Assembly: GCA_009694265.1 (NCBI GenBank)
Contig: SHVM01000014.1
Location: forward strand, 1-37,811
Direction of reading: 5' to 3'
Length of the DNA: 37,811 nt
Source of the DNA: Pseudolabrys sp.
GTDB taxonomy: Bacteria; Pseudomonadota; Alphaproteobacteria; Rhizobiales; Xanthobacteraceae
The position numbers and the translations under genes are program-made. The notes under the pieces are model-generated. The model did not search any database and was not told where the DNA came from. It was given only the letters and a program-made list of their open reading frames with translations. Shown here one piece after another: positions 24,800 through 32,043 of this stretch (position 1 is its first letter; every line of letters begins with the position of its first letter).

Positions 24800-25796
24800 C
24801 CAACCCGCTGATCCAATAAAACAGCGCTGCAATCGCCGCCGTTGCCGGGATCGTGATGATCCAAGCGATGACGATATTATTGGCGACGCTCCAGCGCACG
24901 GCGGACATTCTGCGGGCGGCGCCGACACCGATGATCGCGCCGGTGATGGTGTGGGTGGTCGATACCGGAATGCCGAGCCAGGTGGCGCCAAACAGTGTCA
25001 CTGCGCCGCCGGTCTCCGCACAGAAACCCTGCATCGGCGTGAGCCGGGTGATTTTCGATCCCATGGTCTTCACGATCCGCCAGCCGCCGAACAGCGTGCC
25101 GAGCGCCATCGCGGCCTGGCAGGTAATCACCACCCAGAACGGAACGTGGAAATTGCTGCCGAGATGGCCCTGCGAATAAAGCAGCACCGCGATAATGCCC
25201 ATGGTTTTTTGCGCATCGTTGCCGCCGTGCCCAAGCGAATAGAGCGAGGCGGAGATAAATTGCAGCCGCTGAAACGTCCGGTCGACGGCGAACGGCATCC
25301 GGCGCACTAAAATCCACGACAGCGCCAGCACCAGAAATACGGCGAGCAGAAAGCCGATGAGCGGCGACGCCACGATCGCAGCAGTGGTTGGAATCAAGCC
25401 TTTCCACACGATGGCGCTGACTCCAGCTTTCGCCATGCCGGCACCGATCAGCCCGCCGATCAGCGCGTGCGAACTGCTCGAGGGGATACCAAAGCCCCAG
25501 GTAATCAGGTTCCACAGGATCGCGCCCATCAGCGCACCGAAAACCACTCGCGGATCGACCACCGTGGCCGCGATAATGCCAGTGCCCAGCGTCTCTGCAA
25601 CATGCAGGCCGAAAAACAGAAAGGCGATGAAATTGAAGAACGCTGCCCAGGCCACTGCATATTGCGGCCGCAGCACGCGGGTGGAGACGATGGTCGCTAT
25701 GGAATTGGCCGCGTCGTGCAACCCGTTCAAGAAATCGAACGCGAGCGCGAGCGCGATCAGGCCGATCAGGATCGGCAAGGAAAGCACGGCATCCAT
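24792..25796 (-). CDS. pit: Low-affinity inorganic phosphate transporter (Pit family)
   Basis: A 334-residue inner-membrane carrier of the PiT family, which imports metal-phosphate with protons. The signature repeats are visible: FLNGLHDAANSIATIVSTRVL near the N-terminus and the C-terminal GIPVSTTHTITGAIIGVGAARR, with SSSHALIGGLIGA and GHGGNDAQKTMGIIA between. About ten helices. GGAG lies 9 bases before the ATG. The DUF47 gene is 21 bases upstream, the usual accessory partner. The stop codon falls inside a dispersed palindrome, so the last residues are partly repeat-derived. Confidence 0.95.
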   Translation of the reverse strand: MDAVLSLPILIGLIALALAFDFLNGLHDAANSIATIVSTRVLRPQYAVAWAAFFNFIAFLFFGLHVAETLGTGIIAATVVDPRVVFGALMGAILWNLITWGFGIPSSSSHALIGGLIGAGMAKAGVSAIVWKGLIPTTAAIVASPLIGFLLAVFLVLALSWILVRRMPFAVDRTFQRLQFISASLYSLGHGGNDAQKTMGIIAVLLYSQGHLGSNFHVPFWVVITCQAAMALGTLFGGWRIVKTMGSKITRLTPMQGFCAETGGAVTLFGATWLGIPVSTTHTITGAIIGVGAARRMSAVRWSVANNIVIAWIITIPATAAIAALFYWISGLGA

Positions 25797-25817
25797 CGTT
25801 TAACGCTCCGGAATCAA

Positions 25818-26462
25818 TTACACGTGCTCGATGACGATACCGTGCATGACATTGGCTACGTCATCGAAGCGATCCACGACTTTTTCCAGATGGTCGTAGA
25901 TCTCGTTGCCGATGAAAAACGCCATCGCGTTCGTTTGGGCATGCGTCTGATAAAGCACCTTGAGGCCAACATCGTGCAACTCGTCGGCGCGGCCTTCGAG
26001 CTGCGAAATATGCTCGGTCAATGTACTGATATGGACGGCCTCGGAACTGATGGAGCGGAGAAGCTGCACGCCTTCCTGCACCAGTTGCGCGCATTTTACG
26101 ATTGCGTCGGCCATCTCCTTCATCTGCGGCGTGAATTCGGTCACGTCGAACAGCTTGATACCCTTGGCGGTTTTCTGCATCTGGTCAATGGAGTTATCCA
26201 TCGAGGTGATCAAGTCGCGGATATTGCCGCGGTCAAACGGGGTGATGAAGGTGCGGCGCACCGCGATCAGCACTTCGCGGGTGACATCGTCGGCGTCCTG
26301 CTCGCGGTCCATGACCATCTGATAATTTTGCGGCAGTGCCTCGCCACCCTCCATCATCGCGCGTAGCGCCTCGGCGCCGGCAAGCACCGCTTTTGAATGG
26401 CGCGCGAACAGATCGAAGAACTTCTCTTCCTTCGGCATCAAGGCATGAAACCAGCGCAGCAT
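25818..26462 (-). CDS. DUF47 family (TIGR00153, PhoU-like) Pit accessory protein
   Basis: A 214-residue all-helical PhoU-like protein. It starts MLRWFHALMPKEEKFFDLFA and contains MVMDREQDADDVTREVLI, FITPFDRGNIRDLITSMDNSID and HISQLEGRADELHDVGLK, in which paired acidic residues (E/DxxxD) of the PhoU fold bind metal clusters. The family is found next to Pit carriers and is thought to regulate or assist them. The open frame extends upstream to 26858, but the family start matches ATG 26462. It is the first gene of a two-gene unit with pit. No convincing Pho box was found upstream. Confidence 0.92.
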   Translation of the reverse strand: MLRWFHALMPKEEKFFDLFARHSKAVLAGAEALRAMMEGGEALPQNYQMVMDREQDADDVTREVLIAVRRTFITPFDRGNIRDLITSMDNSIDQMQKTAKGIKLFDVTEFTPQMKEMADAIVKCAQLVQEGVQLLRSISSEAVHISTLTEHISQLEGRADELHDVGLKVLYQTHAQTNAMAFFIGNEIYDHLEKVVDRFDDVANVMHGIVIEHV

Positions 26463-26626
26463 GGCGGACCCCGGACGAATCGATTGCGACCCAGCCGGCA
26501 AGCTAGTCTTTTGCCGAACCGTTCTGAAGCGGGGTGCCGGCGGGCTATATGACATTGGGGACAATTCGCGATACCTTTCGGATTTTCGCCCTATCAAAAT
26601 TGACAAAAGCCAATGAATCAAACGCC

Positions 26627-26669
26627 AAAAACCGGTTCCTTGGGGCAAGCTTTTCACGGGATCATGCGC
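26627..26669. repeat. Dispersed palindromic repeat, copy 3 (right part)
   Basis: AAAACCGGTTCCTTGGGGCAAGC (26627-26649) then TTTTCACGGGATCATGCGC matches the centre and right arm of the repeat, with an insertion of bases in the loop region and CACGGG in place of TCGGG. The left arm is not recognisable. It lies in the 264-base gap between the DUF47 and LLM genes, otherwise featureless apart from the two promoters expected there. Confidence 0.65.
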
Positions 26670-26726
26670 TAGTTTGCGGGCCAAGCGCATAATGCGCAAA
26701 CAAGAGTAATCGAGGCGGAGACGGGA

Positions 26727-27845
26727 ATGCGGTTGGGCTACTTCACGATGCCGGTACACCCCATGGGCCGGGATTGGTCGCAAACGCTGCGTGAGGATCG
26801 CGAGGCGATCATCCTGGCCGACAAGCTCGGTTTCTACGACGCCTTTGTCGGCGAGCACCTGACCGACGCGTGCGAGACCGTCACCAACAGCATGTTGTTC
26901 AACGCCACGCTAATTCACGACACCAAGACCATCAAGCTCGCCACCGGCACCACCAACCTGTCGCAGATGCACCCGGTGCTGATCGCGGTCAATGCGGCGA
27001 TGTTCGATCATCTGGCGCAAGGACGCTTCATCATGGGCGTGAGTGCCGGCGCGCTCACCTCCGATGCCGAGGCGCTCGACCTTCTGGACGAGGACCGCAA
27101 CAAGATCTTTGCCGAGGCGATCGACGTGATCCTGGCGATCTGGGAACGCGATCCGCCCTACAACATCGATTTCCCGGACAACCGCTTCAAGGTGGCTATC
27201 AACCGCACCGCGACGCACGATCTCGGCATCGGCATCATGGCCAAACCGTTTCAAAAGCCGCGGCCGGAAATCGTCGGCACCGTCGTGGCTCCGTTCTCAC
27301 CCGGCGTCGTGCTGATGGGCAAGCGCGATTTCCATCCGCTGTCGGCGAACTTCCTGCTGGCGAACCATCTCAAATCGCATTGGACCAATTACGCCAAGGG
27401 TCGGGCCGAGGCTGGCGCCAAGGCCAATGTCGCCGACTGGCGCGTGGCGCGCAGCATCTTTGTCGCCGACGACGACAAGACCGCGCTGCGTTACGGCCGC
27501 GAGGACGCCAACAGTCCATACCGGTTCTATTTCGAACAGATGGAAGCCAAGATGAGGCGCGGCAACCGGCTCTATGTGTTCAAGAGCCACAAGGAACAGC
27601 CGGACGACGAGATCACCCATGATTTCGTCATGGACCACTGCGTGATCCACGGCAGCGTCAACAAAGTGGTCGACGCGATCCTGGCGCTGCGCCAGCAGAC
27701 CGGCGATTTCGGCGAGCTGGTCTATGCCGGCATGGACTGGGTCGATCCGGCGCTGTCCAAACGCTCGATGCAGCTATTGGCCGAGCAGGTGATGCCGCGG
27801 GTGAACGAAGCGATCGGCAAGACGGCAAAGACCGCGGCGGAGTGA
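26727..27845 (+). CDS. LLM-class flavin-dependent oxidoreductase (luciferase-like)
   Basis: A 372-residue bacterial luciferase-like monooxygenase. The fold is shown by MRLGYFTMPVHPMGRDW, LADKLGFYDAFVGEHLTD, and the flavin-facing LATGTTNLSQMHPVLIAVNAAMFDHLAQGRFIMGV (a TIM-barrel strand with the typical GRF.xGV). These enzymes use reduced FMN from a separate reductase or F420. The substrate is not assigned; the next genes encode a Rieske oxygenase and other oxidative enzymes. GGAGACGGGA lies just before the ATG. A terminator-like hairpin follows. Confidence 0.9.
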   Translation: MRLGYFTMPVHPMGRDWSQTLREDREAIILADKLGFYDAFVGEHLTDACETVTNSMLFNATLIHDTKTIKLATGTTNLSQMHPVLIAVNAAMFDHLAQGRFIMGVSAGALTSDAEALDLLDEDRNKIFAEAIDVILAIWERDPPYNIDFPDNRFKVAINRTATHDLGIGIMAKPFQKPRPEIVGTVVAPFSPGVVLMGKRDFHPLSANFLLANHLKSHWTNYAKGRAEAGAKANVADWRVARSIFVADDDKTALRYGREDANSPYRFYFEQMEAKMRRGNRLYVFKSHKEQPDDEITHDFVMDHCVIHGSVNKVVDAILALRQQTGDFGELVYAGMDWVDPALSKRSMQLLAEQVMPRVNEAIGKTAKTAAE

Positions 27846-27858
27846 AGACTTTCTTTAA

Positions 27859-27877
27859 CTCCCCCTTTCAGGGGGAG
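27859..27877. terminator. Terminator-like hairpin between LLM and Rieske genes
   Basis: CTCCCCC (27859-27865) and GGGGGAG (27871-27877) pair perfectly around the loop TTTCA. The genes on either side converge. No T-run follows on the plus strand; on the minus strand the hairpin is followed by TTAAAGAAAG, so it is only moderately terminator-like. It could also be an intergenic repeat. Confidence 0.6.
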
Positions 27878-27887
27878 CGAACACGGG

Positions 27888-29171
27888 TCACACCGACAAC
27901 GGATCGGTGCCGAGCGGGGCATAGAGCCCGTGCTTGGCGCCTTGGGTGAACGAGGCGCCTTTGTCGAGCTCGATGGCCACCGAGCGCACGCGTTGCGCCT
28001 GCGGATCGGTCGCCGGCACCGGGCCGCCCGCGGCCGCCGATTTCGCCGCGCTCAGCATCAGTTTGCGCGTCATGACAATGCCCGAGTCGGTCGCGCACAA
28101 ATGCTCCTTGGTGCGGTCTTGGATCGCGCCCATGCTTTCCTGGATCGAGGCGTCCTGCATGGCGATGCCGTCGACGCCGGTGGCGCTGTGGCCATGGCGT
28201 TGCGCATCGCGGTCCATCAGATAATTGTTGGATTTATTTGCGAGCGGAATGAACGTGCCGGGCACGTACCGGACATGGATGCCCTCGCCGTCCTGCATGG
28301 CCGATATTTCCGATTTCGTGAGCGCGCGCTTGGGATGGTAGTTGATGCTCCAGGCCCAGCAGGTCTCGTCGTCGATCGGAACCCAGGCATGCGCCCCGAG
28401 CGGATGCCCGGCGCGCGGCGGGATGATCGAGTACCAGGGCATGATCCAGGGCGTGATGCGCCAGTAGTATTTACCGGCGTCGTCGTTACGGCGCGCGCCG
28501 ATCAGCAAGCCGCCGGGGAATTCTTCCACCTCGAACAACGGCATGCGGTCTTTCTCGTTGTACTCATTGCCCTTGCTGCCCTTGAACAGCGGATCCTTGT
28601 TCAACTCGCTGCCATGCAGCCACGAGACATGGCTGGAATCGATGCCGCCTTCCATCGCCTGCAGATAATTGCATTCCTGCAACCGCTTGGAGACGAAGCG
28701 CTGCTCGGGCTTAACCTCCGCCCATTCCAGCGCCGCCGGCGGCGGCTGCAAACCGGGCGGACCCATATAGGCCCAGATGATCCCGGCTTTCTCGATGCAG
28801 GGATAGGATTTCAATTTGATGTTCTTGGCGAAGCCTGAGTCTTCCGGCTCCGACGGCAGATCGACGCATTGGCCGGTCACGTCGTATTTCCAGCCGTGAT
28901 AGGGGCAGCGCAGCCCGCATTCCTCGTTCTCGCCGAACCAGAGCGAGACGCCGCGATGGGCGCAGAATTCGTCGAGCAGACCGATCTTGCCGTTGCTGTC
29001 GCGAAAAGCGATCAGGTTCTCACCCATCAGCTTGACGCGCACCGGCGGGCAATCCGGCGCGGGGATTTCCGACGCCAGCAGGAACGGCGCCCAATAGCGC
29101 CGCAGCAATTTGCCCATCAGCGTGCCGGGGCCGATACGGCTGAGCTGGTCGTTCTGTTCACGCGACATCAT
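27888..29171 (-). CDS. Aromatic ring-hydroxylating dioxygenase alpha subunit (Rieske, phthalate-type)
   Basis: A 427-residue Rieske non-haem iron oxygenase. The [2Fe-2S] ligands are C70-A-H72 and C89-P-Y-H92 (CAHRGVSLWFG, CPYHGWKYD). The mononuclear iron facial triad is D178-x2-H181-x4-H186 (IDSSHVSWLH), with a further acidic ligand expected downstream. Length and the start fit the phthalate 4,5-dioxygenase-like group, whose members add O2 or demethylate aromatic acids. No ferredoxin reductase gene is near, so electrons must come from a partner elsewhere. GAGGA lies 9 bases before the ATG at 29171. It is divergent from the broken pdxA-family gene. Confidence 0.92.
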   Translation of the reverse strand: MMSREQNDQLSRIGPGTLMGKLLRRYWAPFLLASEIPAPDCPPVRVKLMGENLIAFRDSNGKIGLLDEFCAHRGVSLWFGENEECGLRCPYHGWKYDVTGQCVDLPSEPEDSGFAKNIKLKSYPCIEKAGIIWAYMGPPGLQPPPAALEWAEVKPEQRFVSKRLQECNYLQAMEGGIDSSHVSWLHGSELNKDPLFKGSKGNEYNEKDRMPLFEVEEFPGGLLIGARRNDDAGKYYWRITPWIMPWYSIIPPRAGHPLGAHAWVPIDDETCWAWSINYHPKRALTKSEISAMQDGEGIHVRYVPGTFIPLANKSNNYLMDRDAQRHGHSATGVDGIAMQDASIQESMGAIQDRTKEHLCATDSGIVMTRKLMLSAAKSAAAGGPVPATDPQAQRVRSVAIELDKGASFTQGAKHGLYAPLGTDPLSV

Positions 29172-29202
29172 GGCGACGTTTCCTCATCGGCTTGCTATTG
29201 TT

Positions 29203-29250
29203 CCCGCGCGGGTACGGGCTTTGTATTCTTGCCCGCGTAACAGCGCGGGC
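29203..29250. promoter_or_regulatory. Palindromes in the divergent Rieske/pdxA-family promoter region
   Basis: CCCGCGCGGG at 29203-29212 is a perfect 10-base palindrome. A second hairpin, GCCCGCG (29231-29237) and CGCGGGC (29244-29250), follows. Both lie in the 119-base divergent gap. Symmetric sites here could be operators for both genes, but G+C-rich palindromes also arise by chance; no regulator gene is adjacent. Confidence 0.3.
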
Positions 29251-29290
29251 TTGGCCATTATAGGCCGTGACACTTGCTGGGGAAGTCGAC

Positions 29291-30270
29291 ATGGCTTTGC
29301 CGCGGATCGCCATTGCAACCGGGGACCCGGCCGGAATAGGCCCGGAGATCGCGCTCAAAGCCGCGCTCGATCGCTCCGTCAAAGCCCTATGCCGGCCCTT
29401 GCTGGTGGGCGACCCGGCCGCGCTGGAACTGCATGCGCAGGCCGCTGGCCTCACGCCGCGCCTGCACGTGATCGGCAATATCGGCGATGCCGATTGGTCG
29501 GACGGCGCGCTCAATTTGCTCGACGCCAGCGAGGGCACCAATAGGCCGGTGAAATTCGGCACGGTGGATGCAGCCTATGGCCGTGCCTCGCTGGCCAGCG
29601 CCCGGCGCGCGATCCATGCGGCGCTCGCAGGCGAAGTGGAAGCCGTGGTGGTGGCGCCGTAGACCGAACGCTCGATCGTGGCCGCCGGCATCGCTTTCGA
29701 CGGCTATCCGTCGTTCGTGGCGCGCGAAACCGGTACACCGGTCAACGATGTCTATCTGATGATTTGCTTCGACGACGTGCGCATTGCGCACGCCACGCTG
29801 CATGTGAGTGTGCGCGAGGCGGTGGCGTTGATCACGCCGGAGCGGGTCGAGCGCGTCATCCGCGTCACCGATGCGGCGCTCAAGCGCCTTGGCATCACGC
29901 GGCCGAAAATTTTTATCGGCGGGCTCAATCCGCATGCCGGCGAGGGGGCATGTTCGGCCGCGAGGAGATCGAGATCATTGCGCCGGCGATTGCGCGCGCC
30001 GCTGCGGCCGGCATCGATACCTCCGGCCCGTTCGGCGCCGACACCATGTTCCGGAAAAAACCCTGCGACGCCTACATCGTGATGCTGCACGACCAGGGCC
30101 ACATCGCCGCCAAGCTGCAGGCCTTCAACCGCACGGCCGGCCTGTCGATCGGCTCACCGATCCTGTTTTCTTCTGTGGCGCATGGCAGCGCGCATGATAT
30201 TGCCGGCAAAGGCCAAGCCGATGCCGGCGCGATGATCGAAGCGATCAGCCGATTGGCGAAATTAAGCTAG
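29291..30270 (+). pseudogene. pdxA-family (4-hydroxythreonine-4-phosphate dehydrogenase-like) gene, broken twice
   Basis: Start MALPRIAIATGDPAGIGPEI after a GGGGAAG site is a clear PdxA-family N-terminus. The frame reads to EAVVVAP, then a TAG at 29660-29662; the same frame continues TERSIVAAGIAFDGYPSFVA through GLNPHAGEG to about 29945. There one G seems lost from a G run (expected GEGGMFG; the frame reads GEGACS), and the rest, MFGREEIEIIAPAIARAAAA to MLHDQGHIAAKLQ and the end at 30270, lies in another frame. Two lesions in an otherwise preserved protein argue for a real pseudogene. PdxA relatives also act in phosphosugar-acid catabolism (PdxA2) and terephthalate degradation (TphB). Confidence 0.88.
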
Positions 30271-31406
30271 CGCAACGGCGGCAGCGGCGAGCCGGAGATG
30301 GCGGTGCCGGCGCGCGGCGGCGGCGCCATCGGGTTCGCGGCTTCCGGCGGATTGCCGGAATTCGCCACCGTGTCCGGCGGCCTGCCGGGCAGCACCACCA
30401 CGCGCGAGCCAACCTGCACACGGCTGAACAGATCCTCGATGTCTTCGTTGATCAAACGGATGCAGCCGGACGAGACCGTCTGTCCGATGGTCGAGGGCTG
30501 GTTGGTGCCGTGGATGCGGTACAGCGTCTTGCCGAGATAGAGAGCGCGCGCGCCGAGCGGATTGCCCGGGCCGCCGGCCATGAAGCGCGGCAGATAGGGC
30601 TGGCGGTCGATCATCTCGGAGGGCGGATGCCAATCCGGCCATTCCGACATCTTGCTGACGCGTTCGGTGCCGGCCCAGGTGAAGCCATCGCGGCCGACGC
30701 CGATGCCGTAGCGGATGGCTTGGCCACCGCCGAGCACGAGATAGAGATAGATGTTCGGCGTATCGACGATGACGGTGCCGGCCGGCTCCCTGGTGGGATA
30801 GTCCACCAGTTGCTTCTTCAGATTCGGCGCCAGTTCTTTCGGCTGACCCACTTCCGGCTGATCCTCCGGCGGCAACGCAGAGGCCGCCGATGGAGGTATC
30901 GGCGCCGGCGCGACGCCAAGTCCGCGGCCGATCGCCGCCGGCGGCCGGATAATATCGGGCTCTTGTCTGGCGTCTTGTCTGGTGTCTTGCCTGGTGTCTT
31001 GCCTGGACGCGGGCGGAACAACCGCAATCGGCGGTGCTGCGTCGAGCTGATGGCCGGTGGGTGGTCGTCCGTACGGCGTGGCGAAACCCGGCGGCGGCGG
31101 GGCGGCGGCATCGGATTCCGCCGGATAAGGCAGTATGCGGCTGGGGGCGCCGGGCTGGCCCTGCGGCGGCATCTGGCTCACCTGCGGGCTGCGGCGCGGC
31201 CGCCGCACCATCGGTGCGTCGTCGTCATCCTCGCCGATCCAGTAGCCGGGCGCCGGCAAGCCGCCCTGATAGGCTCCTGGGGGCGGAGCACTTCGGTAAT
31301 AGGGCGGCGGCGGCCCCGGATAATACTGGGCCTGCGCGGAGACGGCCGGGATGGCCGCCGCGACCGGCAGTGCCAGCAAGAAAGGCCCGAAACGTCGCAT
31401 CATCAT
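30267..31406 (-). CDS. L,D-transpeptidase (YkuD domain), proline-rich exported
   Basis: A 379-residue periplasmic L,D-transpeptidase that makes 3-3 peptidoglycan links or anchors proteins to the wall. A signal peptide (about 1-26, ends AVSAQAQ) precedes a long proline/alanine/glutamine-rich linker (30-200). The YkuD domain follows, with catalytic H299 (HGTNQPSTIGQ) and SSGCIRL (C315, R317). The linker contains RQDT tetrapeptide repeats (135-149). The start may be any of three ATGs at 31398-31406. Its stop overlaps the stop of the convergent pdxA-family pseudogene at a GCTAGC palindrome. Confidence 0.9.
   Translation of the reverse strand: MMMRRFGPFLLALPVAAAIPAVSAQAQYYPGPPPPYYRSAPPPGAYQGGLPAPGYWIGEDDDDAPMVRRPRRSPQVSQMPPQGQPGAPSRILPYPAESDAAAPPPPGFATPYGRPPTGHQLDAAPPIAVVPPASRQDTRQDTRQDARQEPDIIRPPAAIGRGLGVAPAPIPPSAASALPPEDQPEVGQPKELAPNLKKQLVDYPTREPAGTVIVDTPNIYLYLVLGGGQAIRYGIGVGRDGFTWAGTERVSKMSEWPDWHPPSEMIDRQPYLPRFMAGGPGNPLGARALYLGKTLYRIHGTNQPSTIGQTVSSGCIRLINEDIEDLFSRVQVGSRVVVLPGRPPDTVANSGNPPEAANPMAPPPRAGTAISGSPLPPLR
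30961..31008. repeat. 12-base tandem repeat, four units, inside the L,D-transpeptidase gene
   Basis: Four nearly identical units of the type TCTTGTCTGGCG/TCTTGCCTGGTG lie end to end; the fourth ends GGACG. On the coding strand they give RQDT-like tetrapeptides (residues about 135-149: RQDTRQDTRQDARQ). A twelve-base unit keeps the frame, so copy number could vary without breaking the protein. Confidence 0.85.
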
Positions 31407-31523
31407 TCACCTGTGACGGGACGGCTCAATAGCCGCCAATCCGCGCCTTGGATTGCCTCGGGATGAAGGCACATTCAAGACAAGAATAGGGCTATCTCAG
31501 TAACGTGATTCCGCTGTGACGGC

Positions 31524-31907
31524 TCAGGTTTTTTTGGCCTCCGCCGCCAGTACCTGCTTGGCCACGCGGTGGCAATCGACCGCGGCCGGGAAACCGCAAT
31601 AGACGGCTATCTGCCGTAGAATGGCGGCGAGCTCCTTGGGCGTGAGCCCATTGCGCAGCGCGCCGCGGAAATGCGCTTCGAATTCGTGCATCCGGCCAAG
31701 GCAGGCAATCATGCCAAGATTGAGGATGCTGCGATCGCGCGGCTTCAGGGTGTCGTCGCCCCACACCGCGCCCCAGCAGTATTCAGTGAGCAGCGCCTGA
31801 AATTCCTTATTAAAATCGTCGGTGTTGGCGACCGCCCGGTCGACATATTCGTCGCCCAGCACCTTGCGCCGCATGGCCATGCCGCGATCGTAAATTGCCT
31901 TATCCAT
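31524..31907 (-). CDS. Carboxymuconolactone decarboxylase family protein
   Basis: A 127-residue protein of the AhpD/CMD family. The typical region is RDRSILNLGMIACLGRMHEFEAHFRGALRNGL, then TPKELAAILRQIAVYCGFPAAVDCHRVAKQVLA. The PcaC-like pattern (RDR, H, GA..NGL, Y.GFP) points to gamma-carboxymuconolactone decarboxylase rather than peroxidase AhpD, as no CxxC motif is present. Such a step would lie in the protocatechuate branch of beta-ketoadipate catabolism, but no other pca genes are in the window. A CGGAGG site is 6-7 bases before the ATG. Confidence 0.9.
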   Translation of the reverse strand: MDKAIYDRGMAMRRKVLGDEYVDRAVANTDDFNKEFQALLTEYCWGAVWGDDTLKPRDRSILNLGMIACLGRMHEFEAHFRGALRNGLTPKELAAILRQIAVYCGFPAAVDCHRVAKQVLAAEAKKT

Positions 31908-31997
31908 GGTCGTTTCCTCCGTTTCGTTTCTGGATTGAGGTAGAACTGCAAGTTGACAGGAATTTGCCGATTTCGTCCATTCGACTCATCAAATTCG

Positions 31998-32027
31998 CCA
32001 TGGCTGGGCTTGTCCCGGGCATGACGG
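31998..32027. repeat. Intergenic repeat resembling the common GGGCTTGTCCCGG element
   Basis: GCCATGGCTGGGCTTGTCCC then GGGCATGACG is an imperfect palindrome around GGGCTTGTCCC. It resembles a repeat I recall as frequent in Bradyrhizobium-like genomes. It lies in the 136-base gap between the CMD gene and the divergent FAD monooxygenase. Only one copy is in this window. Confidence 0.4.
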
Positions 32028-32043
32028 GGGAGAGGTTATTGGA

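Noticed and set aside
26540-26575. Possible Pho box (TGTC repeats) upstream of DUF47-pit
   Set aside because: The two TGTC units are nine bases apart, not the eleven of a Pho box, and the flanks do not match.
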